In this document: in pieces, positions 9,320-18,422 of the stretch | Position numbering within the stretch: position 1 is the stretch's first letter | How the letters are laid out: each line of letters begins with the position of its first letter | DNA from: Sphingobacterium faecale | GTDB lineage: Bacteria; Bacteroidota; Bacteroidia; Sphingobacteriales; Sphingobacteriaceae | NCBI RefSeq assembly: GCF_016746095.1 | Contig: NZ_JAERTY010000005.1 | Span: forward strand, 310,001 to 374,000 | Direction: 5' to 3' | Length of the DNA: 64,000 nt | Program-made: the position numbers and the translations under genes | Notes under the pieces: model-generated | What the model saw: only the letters and a program-made list of their open reading frames with translations | Told to the model about the DNA's origin: nothing | The model's database searches: none

Positions 9320-10696
9320 ATGAAAAAGTACGTTGAAAAGCAAAGAGAGATTCCAGTAATTGACGAAGTCGATGTGCTCGTTGTAGGTGGTGGTCCTTCT
9401 GGAGTTGGGGCAGCGATAGGTGCTGCAAAAGCGGGTGCGAAGACCATGGTTATTGAAAACTTAGGCTCATTTGGAGGAATGTGGACCAACGGAATGGTGA
9501 TCACACTGGCAGGCTTCAACAATTGGCTACGTCCCTACGAAAGGTATGTAGATGGTGTAATGGGCGAATGGTTAGTTCGTGCCGAAAAACGAAATGGTGC
9601 AGCAAACAATAAAAGCTGGGTTTTGCATTCTGACCCTGAGATTATGAAGTCAGTGGCTGATGACATGATGGAAGAATATGGGGTGAAATGTTTACTACAT
9701 ACTTGGGCTGCAGATGTCATACTTGAAGATAATACACTCAAAGGCATTATCGTGGAAAACGTGGATGGTCGACAGGCAATAATGGCAAAAAATATAATAG
9801 ACTGTACGGGGAATGGTGTTGTTTTTGAAAAAGCTGGAGCAGCGTTTACAATGCCAAAGGAAATGCAGCCTATGACTATTGGTTTTTTTCTTGCTGAAGT
9901 GGAACCCAATACTTTTATCGACTACGAAGAGAATATTTTAATTCCGATAGGACCTGAACCTGGATACTTAGAAGGTGATGTGCTAACGGCATATCAATCG
10001 GCGCGAAGAGATGTTGATGTTGATCGCTTTAAATTAAAACAGGCACGTAAAAGTGGTGAGTTTCCAGAATATGGGGGACCTTGGTTTGGCGGACTACGGG
10101 AAAATTTCCCTTGGGTGAATACAACGCGGGTATATGCAAATGGTGTTGTAGCCGCTGAGGTGACTAGGGCCGAAATGGAAGGAAGACGCAATGCTCATAA
10201 AATTGCGGATTTCTATAGAAAAGAAATGAAAGGTTTTGAAAAAAGCTGGCTTATGTCCAGTGCATCAACTATAGGCATAAGAGAGACTCGACAATTGGAT
10301 GGAGAGTATAGGTTGACAGGGAAAGACGTTATGGATAACAAAAGCTTTGATGATACCATAGCTATGTGTGCTTGGGCTATCGACATACACCCGCAGGCTG
10401 GGTTCTCTGGTCAACATAGGCTATATGTCCCATTGCCTTTTGAAATACCCTATCGTATTATGGTTCCACAGGTCATTAATAATCTCTTAGTGTCTGGGCG
10501 CTGTGTCTCCGTAGATCGAGAGGCAATGGCAGCACTGAGAGTAGGTGCTACTTGCGGTGCTATGGGGCATGCAGCAGGTGTAGCGGCAGCGTTGTCCTCG
10601 CTTAACGACATTTCTGTTAGGAACATTGATGTTAAAAAAGTACAGAATGAACTATTACGTCAAAATGCGATAATTGCTCCAATTACGCAGAAGTAA
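9320..10696 (+). CDS. FAD-dependent oxidoreductase (PF12831-like)
   Basis: The 458-residue protein begins with a Rossmann dinucleotide-binding motif, VGGGPSGVGAAIGAAKAG at about residues 22-39, followed by the segment GSFGGMWTNGMV. A second conserved region near the C-terminus, NLLVSGRCVSVDREAMAALR, is typical of FAD_oxidored proteins found in Bacteroidota catabolic loci, where some have been labelled xanthan-lyase-like without proof. No signal peptide is visible, so it acts in the cytoplasm after transport. Its substrate is probably an alcohol or sugar-derived compound, but this cannot be settled from sequence. It is the fifth gene from susC in the same direction with short spacers. Confidence 0.85.
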   Translation: MKKYVEKQREIPVIDEVDVLVVGGGPSGVGAAIGAAKAGAKTMVIENLGSFGGMWTNGMVITLAGFNNWLRPYERYVDGVMGEWLVRAEKRNGAANNKSWVLHSDPEIMKSVADDMMEEYGVKCLLHTWAADVILEDNTLKGIIVENVDGRQAIMAKNIIDCTGNGVVFEKAGAAFTMPKEMQPMTIGFFLAEVEPNTFIDYEENILIPIGPEPGYLEGDVLTAYQSARRDVDVDRFKLKQARKSGEFPEYGGPWFGGLRENFPWVNTTRVYANGVVAAEVTRAEMEGRRNAHKIADFYRKEMKGFEKSWLMSSASTIGIRETRQLDGEYRLTGKDVMDNKSFDDTIAMCAWAIDIHPQAGFSGQHRLYVPLPFEIPYRIMVPQVINNLLVSGRCVSVDREAMAALRVGATCGAMGHAAGVAAALSSLNDISVRNIDVKKVQNELLRQNAIIAPITQK

Positions 10697-10730
10697 GCTA
10701 GTATTTTAATAAATTGATAAAAAATATTAT

Positions 10731-10766
10731 GGTATAATCTTACGGGTGTACTAGTAAGATTATACC
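10731..10766. terminator. 13-bp perfect hairpin after the FAD oxidoreductase gene
   Basis: The arms GGTATAATCTTAC (10731-10743) and GTAAGATTATACC (10754-10766) are exact complements around a 10-base loop. It starts 34 bases after the stop codon at 10696 and so probably ends the operon or separates it from the next phosphoesterase gene. No uridine run follows on the plus strand, so an operator or processing site is also possible. Confidence 0.45.
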
Positions 10767-10867
10767 TCCATCTTAGCGATTATAAACAGCCTTGGCCAAG
10801 TATAATTAAATAGTAACGAACCATACCATTTCCCTTATTTTAATAGACTTTTTAAAAATTTGCACTG

Positions 10868-12571
10868 ATGAAGAAAAGCAACTTTAGTAATATTTCAAGA
10901 AGATTATTTATAGGAAGCCTTCTTCCAATAATAGGCTTTGCTAGCTGCTCAAAGAATAATGATAGTGAAACTAAAACAGGTACTCCTGATGGAGGTAAAA
11001 ATATTCCGGACAAGGACGGTATGACCGTAAAAGGAGTGGTACTTTCTAACAATACCGGGGTCGCAAATGTGGTTGTTTCCGATGGAATTGTAGTTACAAA
11101 AACCGATGTGAATGGCATTTACTACCTCCCATCTACAAAATTGAATCCGTATGTGTTTATTTCTATTCCTGGCAATTACGAAGCAGCTCCCGAACGTGGC
11201 ATACCAAAGTTTTTTCAATCCTTAAATCTAGCTGCCAATGTCGTAGAAACGAAAAACTTTGAACTCATTGCAGTAGACAACACAAACCATGTAGTATTGG
11301 CTATGGCAGATTTACATTTGGCAAACCGAAATAATGATATCTCACAGTTCGAATCGGGATTTATTAACGATGTTAATGAGGTTATTAAAACATATAAAGA
11401 TAGTGGAACTAAGATTTATGGACTAACATTGGGTGATTTAACCTGGGACAGCTATTGGTATGCTAACAATTATTTTTTAGATGATTATCGTGCCGCAATG
11501 ATTAAAATTAACACTTCTATTTTTAATATTATGGGAAATCATGACAATGATCCATATTATACCGATGACCATAAAGCAGCACATGCTTTTCGAACATCAA
11601 TTGGCCCCTCCTATTACTCTTTTAATTTAGGTAAGGTGCATTATGTAGTTCTCGATAATGTAGAATACGTAAATACGGGGGGAACCATAGGAACTATTGG
11701 CGACCGATCATATAACGCTAAAATAGTAAGTACACAAATGGATTGGCTCAAGAAAGATCTGTCCATGATTGACAAATCAACTCCTATAGTAGTCGCTATG
11801 CATATACAACTCAACAATAGACCGGTATTAAATTCTTCTGGAAAGCTATCATCTACCGTCCGGTTAAGTAATGGAGATGAACTCTTAGCTATCCTTAACG
11901 ACTTTAATAAAGTTCATATCCTTACAGGCCACACTCATATCAACTATGTCTGGGAAAATTCGGCTTCGGTAACGGAACACAATACGGCTGCCGTATGTGC
12001 TACATGGTGGTGGACAGGAAGAGACGGCTACGCTGGAAATCACATTTGTAAAGATGGTAGTCCTGGTGGATACAGTATTTGGGAAGTAAACGGTAAAGAT
12101 CTAAAATGGCAGTATAAAGGAATAGGTCAACCTAAAGACTATCAATTTAGAGCTTATGACCTTAATAAATGTCATATTACGGCGGCTAAATTTGCACCAA
12201 AGACAACAGATCAATTGTTAAAATCTTATGCAGGTGAGTATGCTAATCCAAATCTTAAAAATGAGGTTCTGATTAATGTATGGGGATTTGACGAAAAATG
12301 GAAAATAGAAGTTACAGAAAATGGAAATCTACTTCCTGTGACTCGAGTGGAAGTAAAAGATCCTCTTCATATTATTTCTTATGAAGCATTTCGTCTAAAC
12401 GAGAATGCTACGCCAACTAGTGACTTTACTTCATCAAATGCAAATCATATGTTTAAAGTTACTGCTTCAAATGCTACAAATACGCTAATAATCAAAGTTA
12501 CAGATAGATTCAATCGGCAATATACGGAAACCATGATCAGACCAAAAGAATTGACGTACAGTATGAAGTAA
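10868..12571 (+). CDS. Metallophosphoesterase lipoprotein with MetallophosN and MetallophosC domains
   Basis: The 567-residue protein starts with a Tat-like signal (SRRLFIG) that ends in a lipobox (GFASC, Cys27), suggesting a folded, membrane-anchored enzyme. Residues of about 52-125 form the beta-sandwich MetallophosN domain (MTVKGVVLSNNTGVANVVVS). The catalytic calcineurin-like domain follows with MADLHLANRNND, LGDLTWD, MGNHDNDPYY, AMHIQL and TGHTHINY, and the C-terminal 140 residues match MetallophosC. The gene is separated from the upstream operon by 171 bases holding a hairpin, so it may have its own promoter. It shares domain layout with the gene at 16095-17657. Confidence 0.85.
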   Translation: MKKSNFSNISRRLFIGSLLPIIGFASCSKNNDSETKTGTPDGGKNIPDKDGMTVKGVVLSNNTGVANVVVSDGIVVTKTDVNGIYYLPSTKLNPYVFISIPGNYEAAPERGIPKFFQSLNLAANVVETKNFELIAVDNTNHVVLAMADLHLANRNNDISQFESGFINDVNEVIKTYKDSGTKIYGLTLGDLTWDSYWYANNYFLDDYRAAMIKINTSIFNIMGNHDNDPYYTDDHKAAHAFRTSIGPSYYSFNLGKVHYVVLDNVEYVNTGGTIGTIGDRSYNAKIVSTQMDWLKKDLSMIDKSTPIVVAMHIQLNNRPVLNSSGKLSSTVRLSNGDELLAILNDFNKVHILTGHTHINYVWENSASVTEHNTAAVCATWWWTGRDGYAGNHICKDGSPGGYSIWEVNGKDLKWQYKGIGQPKDYQFRAYDLNKCHITAAKFAPKTTDQLLKSYAGEYANPNLKNEVLINVWGFDEKWKIEVTENGNLLPVTRVEVKDPLHIISYEAFRLNENATPTSDFTSSNANHMFKVTASNATNTLIIKVTDRFNRQYTETMIRPKELTYSMK

Positions 12572-12855
12572 CATTTTTTTAAAACTAATATCCCTTTCTC
12601 TACTATTAAGTCCGAGTGACGTCTCAGGACAGTTAGAAGGAGGTTTTTTGTCTGTTTACTCCGCTCCTCTTGTTATCACTTATCTATTTAAAGCACGACA
12701 ACCACACTAGCTATAAATAACGATACAATAAATACAAAATGAGCAGCCCCTGGATTAGACTTTATGCAATGAAGAAGTAGATATTTTTAAAATCATTTGC
12801 TCATTATATAAACATATCTAGTATCTTTAATCTATCAAGTAATGGTATAACTCAT
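12572..12855. other. Intergenic gap with no clear gene
   Basis: This 284-bp AT-rich stretch lies between the phosphoesterase and the small membrane protein gene. I see a TTTG at 12796-12799 and a near-consensus -7 element TATCTTTA at 12822-12829 that could serve the next gene, although the spacing of 22 bases is long. A 13-codon frame at about 12739 is too short to support. Confidence 0.4.
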
Positions 12856-13263
12856 ATGACAGAAGCAAATACTCCCCCAAAGAAGAGAAGAGCAAAGCTA
12901 AAAAGCTTTTTAGGCTGGGCATTTTTAGTTATTATGTTAGCTTTTGCTGGTATTCTCTATTTTCAATACTATTTTGTATTCGGAGAAGGCGTAAAATCAG
13001 GCTATCTCAATTATGCAGTAAAAAAAGGAAATCTTTTTAAAACCTATGAAGGCAAATTGATCCAGGAAGGGTTCGGAGCAGGGCGAGCTGGAAGCTTGAC
13101 AAGTAACGAATTTGTCTTTTCTGTTGAAAATGATTCTATATTTAGAGAGTTGGAAACCAATAGTGGCAAATTTTTCGATCTGCATTACAAAGAGTACCAT
13201 GGAGTCGTTCCTTGGCGGGGCAATACCAAATATATTGTCGACCGTATCGTACAAATGAAATAA
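12856..13263 (+). CDS. Small single-pass membrane protein, function unknown
   Basis: The 135-residue protein has a basic N-terminus (PPKKRRAKLKSF), one strong membrane segment at about residues 22-44 (WAFLVIMLAFAGILYFQYYF) and a C-terminal domain outside the cytoplasm with no cysteines. Close relatives occur across Bacteroidota and have sometimes carried the label 6-phosphogluconate dehydrogenase, which is clearly wrong for such a short protein lacking a Rossmann fold. It lies 37 bases upstream of the type IX secretion plug gene. I do not assign a function. Confidence 0.75.
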   Translation: MTEANTPPKKRRAKLKSFLGWAFLVIMLAFAGILYFQYYFVFGEGVKSGYLNYAVKKGNLFKTYEGKLIQEGFGAGRAGSLTSNEFVFSVENDSIFRELETNSGKFFDLHYKEYHGVVPWRGNTKYIVDRIVQMK

Positions 13264-13300
13264 TGTTAGTATAAATCTCCCATTTTGGGAATACCTTTCT

Positions 13301-14620
13301 ATGTTAAGAATAACACCTCTCACGATAGTTTTTATTCTTATGCAATTGTCCTTTCAAGCACATGCGCAAAAGAAGAAAAAAAAGCGAATTGCCATGGAGC
13401 AGTCTCCAAAACAAGAACTTATCTATGACAATATCAATTATCTGAATGCTATAAAGACTGTTCAATTATCGCCTACAGGCAAAGAAAATCAACTCCCTAT
13501 ATATACATTAGGTGATGCAGACCTCTTGGTTCTATCTTTCGATGATCTACGGGCAGATGTACGCGATTATTATTACAGTATCGAACACTGTAATGCCGAT
13601 TGGACTCCGAGCCGGTTATCGGCATTAGATTATGCAGAGGGATACAACGAGGATCGTATTGTAGATTTCAAACAATCACAAGGTAGTATGATCCCTTATA
13701 CCCATTATAAGACCATATTTCCGAACGAGTATGTCAAGCCTAAGGTCGCTGGAAACTTTCTACTGAAGATATACGAAGATGCCGATAAGGAGCGATTGAT
13801 CCTATCCCGAAAATTCTATGTATTAAAACCTTTGGTCGTCGTAGAAAATCAAATCCTATCTTCTAGCTTTACCGACAAACGGCTTTCTAACCAAAAACTA
13901 AATATCACCCTTAAAACAGGGCTGACAATCTCCAATCCACACCAGGATATACAACTGCATGTGATGCAAAATCAACGTTCTGATAACATGATGATCCTGA
14001 GGACTCCCATGTTTATAGGTACCGGTGAGATTAAGTATAACAATAGTGAAACACTGGACTTCGCTGCCAATAATGAGTTTAGATATGTTGACTTGCGCTC
14101 TTTCAAGGGCGGTTCTGCACAGATAAGACAAATAGATATAGACAGCTTGGTAAACATAGAGCTATTTACGGACCAGGATAACCGCGATAACACATATGCT
14201 ACAACATATGATGAGAATGGAAAATTCTATGTGCGCAATCTAGATTATGATAATGCAGATATAGGTGGCGATTATGCAAATGTTGACTTCTCGTTACTTA
14301 CCACACAAAAAGTAACAGGGGACATATATGTTGTAGGTGGTTATAATAATTATCAGCGTACCCCAAACAACAAGCTAGAATATGATGCTGCCACAGAAAA
14401 ATGGATCGTACGCCAACGTCTAAAACAGGGACTTTACGACTACGAATATGTCTTGGAGACAGAAGATGGTAAAGTAATTACCGATGCGTTCTCAGGCAGT
14501 CATTTCCAAACAGGGAATGACTATCAGATTCTCGTCTACTACCGCCGTACCGGAACTTATTGGGATGAGCTTCTAGGATTCGGGCAAATTTCTATCAATA
14601 ACAAAGAAAACAAAAACTAA
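13301..14620 (+). CDS. Type IX secretion system plug protein (DUF5103)
   Basis: The 439-residue protein has a signal peptide ending AHAQ near residue 22. It matches the DUF5103 family: QSPKQELIYDNINYLNAIKT, FDDLRADVRDYYYSIEHCNADW, GSMIPYTHYK and YVKPKVAGNFLLKIYED are its hallmark stretches. In Flavobacterium a member of this family blocks the open end of the type IX secretion translocon. The last 100 residues resemble an AMPK-type glycogen-binding fold (GDIYVVGGYNNYQ). The gene ends eight bases before the permease start, so the two may be cotranscribed. Confidence 0.85.
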   Translation: MLRITPLTIVFILMQLSFQAHAQKKKKKRIAMEQSPKQELIYDNINYLNAIKTVQLSPTGKENQLPIYTLGDADLLVLSFDDLRADVRDYYYSIEHCNADWTPSRLSALDYAEGYNEDRIVDFKQSQGSMIPYTHYKTIFPNEYVKPKVAGNFLLKIYEDADKERLILSRKFYVLKPLVVVENQILSSSFTDKRLSNQKLNITLKTGLTISNPHQDIQLHVMQNQRSDNMMILRTPMFIGTGEIKYNNSETLDFAANNEFRYVDLRSFKGGSAQIRQIDIDSLVNIELFTDQDNRDNTYATTYDENGKFYVRNLDYDNADIGGDYANVDFSLLTTQKVTGDIYVVGGYNNYQRTPNNKLEYDAATEKWIVRQRLKQGLYDYEYVLETEDGKVITDAFSGSHFQTGNDYQILVYYRRTGTYWDELLGFGQISINNKENKN

Positions 14621-14628
14621 CCAAGATC

Positions 14629-16056
14629 GTGAACGATAATAAAGACCAAAAATTAAAACGGGGATTAACAAACAGACATATACAGCTCATAGCTCTAGGC
14701 GGAGCGATAGGTACAGGCTTATTTCTAGGGATAGGTAAAGCAGCTGTATTAGCAGGCCCCTCCGTACTACTCGGCTATGCCATCGCAGGGATAATTGCTT
14801 TCTTCATTATGCGCCAATTGGGCGAGATGGTAGTCGAAGAACCCGTGTCAGGAAGTTTTTCTTATTTTGCAAACAAGTATTGGGGTGGATTTGCGGGGTA
14901 TGCCTCAGGATGGAACTATTGGGTTCTTTATATACTGGTAAGTATGGCTGAACTCACGGCGATCGGAGTATATGTACAGTTTTGGTGGCCTGAAATTCCG
15001 TTGTGGGTTTCCAGTCTATTCTTTTTTATCGTGGTAAATGCGCTTAATCTTTCCTCTGTTAAAGTTTACGGCGAAACCGAGTTCTGGTTTTCTATTATTA
15101 AAGTTATAGCTATCGTCGCTATGATTATTTTCGGGAGTTATCTCCTCCTATCCGGTTCAGGAGGAGAAGGAGCTACTGTACAAAACCTATATAATGATGG
15201 CGGCTTCTTTCCAAAAGGATGGCTAAGCGTAGCTGAAGATGGTAGTTATCACGGTCTACTCGCCGCATTGGTGATGATCATGTTCTCATTTGGTGGCCTT
15301 GAATTGGTAGGTATCACTGCAGCCGAAGCGGAAAATCCGGAGAAAAATATTCCTCGGGCGACGAATCAGGTTCTAATCCGAATCTTGATTTTCTACGTCG
15401 GAGCATTATTCATACTCTTTTCCTTAATGCCATGGCGAAGTATAACGGCGGACACAAGTCCATTCGTAGAAGTATTCAATAGTTTGAATTCTTTTCAGTT
15501 TACATTATTTAATAAAACTTATTATTTCACAACCATTATTGCGAATGTGCTGAATGTTATTGTGCTTACAGCAGCCCTATCTGTCTACAACAGTTCGGTA
15601 TATAGCAATTCGAGAATGTTGTACGGTTTAGCGGAGCAGGGAAACGCACCTAAATTCCTCAATAAATTAAATAAAAACCATGCTCCTATTGCTGCCATAC
15701 TAGTATCCGCAGCCTTAGTTGCGATCTGTATTGTGGTCAATAAACTGATCCCAGATAGAGCTTTAGAGATCTTGATGTCGCTCGTTGTCTCCTCTCTAAT
15801 CATTAATTGGATTATGATTAGCTGGACACATTTTCACTTCAAGAAAAGTAAAATAAAACAAGGTAAGACGACAAAGTTTCCAAGCTTATTTTATCCTTTC
15901 AGCAATGTAATATGTTTATTGTTCTTACTTGCGGTTTTGATTATGATGTGGTTTACAGGATTGAAAATCTCCGTAGAGCTGATCCCTATATGGCTTATAC
16001 TCCTGTATATTAGTTACGTTATCGTAAATTCAAAAAAGAAAAAGAAGGAAGTTTAA
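14629..16056 (+). CDS. Amino acid permease (APC superfamily, AAT type)
   Basis: The start is GTG at 14629, eight bases after the previous stop, giving 475 residues with about 12 membrane helices. The first helix carries the APC substrate motif LIALGGAIGTGLFLGIG, and EMVVEEPVSGSFSYFANKYWG is a strongly conserved AAT stretch. The family imports amino acids such as aromatic residues, proline or D-alanine/glycine by proton symport. Exact specificity cannot be read here. It ends at a shared terminator with the convergent phosphoesterase gene. Confidence 0.9.
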   Translation: MNDNKDQKLKRGLTNRHIQLIALGGAIGTGLFLGIGKAAVLAGPSVLLGYAIAGIIAFFIMRQLGEMVVEEPVSGSFSYFANKYWGGFAGYASGWNYWVLYILVSMAELTAIGVYVQFWWPEIPLWVSSLFFFIVVNALNLSSVKVYGETEFWFSIIKVIAIVAMIIFGSYLLLSGSGGEGATVQNLYNDGGFFPKGWLSVAEDGSYHGLLAALVMIMFSFGGLELVGITAAEAENPEKNIPRATNQVLIRILIFYVGALFILFSLMPWRSITADTSPFVEVFNSLNSFQFTLFNKTYYFTTIIANVLNVIVLTAALSVYNSSVYSNSRMLYGLAEQGNAPKFLNKLNKNHAPIAAILVSAALVAICIVVNKLIPDRALEILMSLVVSSLIINWIMISWTHFHFKKSKIKQGKTTKFPSLFYPFSNVICLLFLLAVLIMMWFTGLKISVELIPIWLILLYISYVIVNSKKKKKEV

Positions 16057-16068
16057 CCTCAATAAGAT

Positions 16069-16096
16069 AATAAAGGAGGCTGAAGCCCCCTTTATT
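16069..16096. terminator. Bidirectional terminator between permease and phosphoesterase genes
   Basis: A 12-bp stem (AATAAAGGAGGC with GCCCCCTTTATT, one A-C mismatch) around a TGAA loop follows the permease stop and overlaps the stop codon of the convergent gene. A/T runs on each side suit termination in both directions. Confidence 0.8.
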
Positions 16097-17657
16097 ACTT
16101 TATAACTTCTAGCTCTTTCATCGCGTCATGCTGTTTTCCGTACATATCCTTAGTGCGGATTTTAATCTGATAGTTTCCAGGTTTAAGACCTGGCAATTTA
16201 AATTCCCATAGATGAGAGGAATTTACAGCATCGGATGGTCTTCTACCTTCTAAAAGACCGGTCGCATTATCAAACTTCAAAACTTCATAAACATAGCTTG
16301 GATCCGGTTTTTGTACGTAATTCATCTTCTTCCATTCGTTGCCATCCAAACTATACTCTACTACATCCTCCGATCTTCCCATGAAGAAATTTGCATACAC
16401 TTTGTACCGCTTGGCGTGCTTTGCTTCTATAGCATTAGGTGCGATAACCTTAATCTGATATGCCGGTGTCTCTCCTGCTACTTTATAGTCAAAACTATAC
16501 ATATTGTCATTAACATTCAAAATAGCATATCCTTTTGGCGTACCATCACGCATGGTCGAGACAGGTACCCCCTGCTTATTTAAAACTCCAGAATACCAAT
16601 CGCCAGAAGTCGTACCTACATTGTACTCGTGATGTGGCTTGTCTTGAGACCATCCATCCTTTCTACCGTAAAAGTTTTGTTGTTGATAATGTGTATGCGC
16701 AGATAAGGATACAGTATTAGGATAATCTTTCAATATATCGAAAAGACGCTGTCTGTCCTCATTACGGAATACATTAGAGTTCTCATGATAGAGTGGTATA
16801 TGAAATGCCAAAACGATAAGTTTATCTTTGGATACAAACTTCAGATCATTCTCTACAAAGTCGAGCTGATCTTTACGAAATCCTCCCAAGTACCCCTTTC
16901 CCGTACGCGGGTTAGGATAGATGATATTATCCAATACGATAAAGTGGGCATTGCCATAATTAAAAGAGTAATTATTGGGGCCAAAGGCCATTTCAAAACT
17001 CTCGTCAGACAATGAATCTGCGCTGACATCGTAATTCATATCATGGTTCCCCATTACATTATGCCAAGGTACACCAATGCTTCCTACTGTCTGCTTATAA
17101 GGTATATGGAGGCTTAAGTCATCTCCTACGAGGTCACCAAGACTTATTCCGAACTGAATGCTCTCCTTATTAGAAATATCGTCGATCACTCCACGTTTAA
17201 AGAAGCCAAGTTCTTCTTTTGTATAGGCTTGTGGATCGCCAAAGATCAATGCTTTAAATGTTTTAGATTCCGTTTGATAGTATACCGGAAAATCTAATGA
17301 CTTGGGGAGAGTGCCTGTTGCTGAACTCGCAGGATACTTTAGGTTTGGTGATCCTAAGGGTTTATGTATATAATAAAAAACGGGATGATTATACTCGTCA
17401 ACGGGAAAAGAAAAGCCTTCAGGTTTTATGACAAAAATAATATTGTCGTTTTGTACCGGGAGCACGTAGTTACCGGATTTATCAGTCTGTACAACCTCCC
17501 TGCCATTACTAACACTAACACCCGAAACGCCTTTTTCATTTCTCTCTCGGGTGCCATTTCTATTGGCGTCGATAAAAACAGTCCCCTTCACCAACTCCTG
17601 AGCCTGGACAGTACCGAGCCCCAACAGTGCACTTGTTACTAAAATTCTAATATTCAT
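16095..17657 (-). CDS. Secreted metallophosphoesterase with MetallophosN and MetallophosC domains
   Basis: I choose ATG 17657, giving 520 residues with a clear signal peptide (MNIRILVTSALLGLGTVQAQ). The longer frame to 17693 would place the promoter element at 17672-17679 inside the gene. An N-terminal beta-sandwich (KGTVFIDANRNGTRERNEKG) resembles SdrD-B or MetallophosN modules. The catalytic motifs are FGDPQAY, LGDLVGDD, MGNHDMNYDV, AFHIPLYHE and SAHTHYQQ, followed by a C-terminal beta domain. The architecture parallels the gene at 10868. It stands alone, convergent with the permease. The substrate is unknown. Confidence 0.85.
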   Translation of the reverse strand: MNIRILVTSALLGLGTVQAQELVKGTVFIDANRNGTRERNEKGVSGVSVSNGREVVQTDKSGNYVLPVQNDNIIFVIKPEGFSFPVDEYNHPVFYYIHKPLGSPNLKYPASSATGTLPKSLDFPVYYQTESKTFKALIFGDPQAYTKEELGFFKRGVIDDISNKESIQFGISLGDLVGDDLSLHIPYKQTVGSIGVPWHNVMGNHDMNYDVSADSLSDESFEMAFGPNNYSFNYGNAHFIVLDNIIYPNPRTGKGYLGGFRKDQLDFVENDLKFVSKDKLIVLAFHIPLYHENSNVFRNEDRQRLFDILKDYPNTVSLSAHTHYQQQNFYGRKDGWSQDKPHHEYNVGTTSGDWYSGVLNKQGVPVSTMRDGTPKGYAILNVNDNMYSFDYKVAGETPAYQIKVIAPNAIEAKHAKRYKVYANFFMGRSEDVVEYSLDGNEWKKMNYVQKPDPSYVYEVLKFDNATGLLEGRRPSDAVNSSHLWEFKLPGLKPGNYQIKIRTKDMYGKQHDAMKELEVIK

Positions 17658-17671
17658 AATAATTTGTTTCC

Positions 17672-17679
17672 CAAAAGTA
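17672..17679 (-). promoter_or_regulatory. Promoter -7 element of the metallophosphoesterase gene
   Basis: The minus strand reads TACTTTTG, a full match to TAnnTTTG, 14 bases before the ATG at 17657. It excludes the longer start at 17693 as the main product. Confidence 0.55.
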
Positions 17680-17741
17680 CATTTAAGATACAAACTAATA
17701 TTTAATATAGTGTTAAGTAACTATTAAGAATAGAAAAAGGA

Positions 17742-18419
17742 CTATTTCTTCCGTTTTACATACTCTTCGACTACGAAAGCCAATTGCTGCTCTTGGTTCA
17801 AATCCGAGTTATCTAAAATTATAGCGTCATCAGCTTGTCGCAAAGGACTTTCAGCACGTGTGCTATCAATCCTGTCCCGATGTTCGAGATTAGCTTTCAC
17901 CTCTTCCATAGTGACTTCTTCTCCCTTTGCCGTCAGCTCAGCATAACGTCTCTCAGCACGGACCTCAGAATTGGCCGTCATAAAAATCTTCAAATCCGCA
18001 TCAGGGAATACTGTTGTACCGATATCACGGCCATCCATTACAATATTACGCTTTTGTCCCAGTTTTTGTTGCTGGGCTACCATAGCGATGCGTACTTCTT
18101 TAATGGCACTCACTTCACTCACATAATTTGAAATCTCCATCCTACGGATCTCTAAAGATACGTCCTCGTCATTCAAAAAAATCTGTGTCTGCTCGGTATT
18201 CGGAATAAAATCGATATGAATTTGCTTCAACGCATCTGATACAGATTCCTGATCTCTTAAATTAATACTATGCCGTAAAAAAAATAAGGTTACCGCTCTA
18301 TACATCGCTCCACTATCGACAAAAACGAAATTAAGCTTTTTCGCCAAGGCTTTTGCTACTGTACTCTTACCGCAAGATGAGAAGCCGTCTATTGCTATAA
18401 TAAAATTACTCCTTGCCAT
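17742..18419 (-). CDS. cmk: Cytidylate kinase
   Basis: The 225-residue protein has the P-loop GFSSCGKST at residues 11-19, the CMP-binding segment VFVDSGAMYRAVTLF and the diagnostic stretch NIVMDGRDIGTTVFPDADLKIF. It phosphorylates CMP and dCMP with ATP in pyrimidine nucleotide metabolism. Length and motifs are normal. It is the last gene of a minus-strand run topA, hypothetical, cmk with gaps of three bases each, so cotranscription is very likely. Confidence 0.95.
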   Translation of the reverse strand: MARSNFIIAIDGFSSCGKSTVAKALAKKLNFVFVDSGAMYRAVTLFFLRHSINLRDQESVSDALKQIHIDFIPNTEQTQIFLNDEDVSLEIRRMEISNYVSEVSAIKEVRIAMVAQQQKLGQKRNIVMDGRDIGTTVFPDADLKIFMTANSEVRAERRYAELTAKGEEVTMEEVKANLEHRDRIDSTRAESPLRQADDAIILDNSDLNQEQQLAFVVEEYVKRKK

Positions 18420-18422
18420 TTT

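Noticed and set aside
9535..9909. 124-codon minus-strand frame inside the FAD oxidoreductase gene
   Set aside because: It is a mirror frame of a clear family member and has no start signal or recognisable domain.
12739..12780. 13-codon frame MSSPWIRLYAMKK in the gap before the membrane protein gene
   Set aside because: Too short, with no promoter or ribosome-binding evidence.
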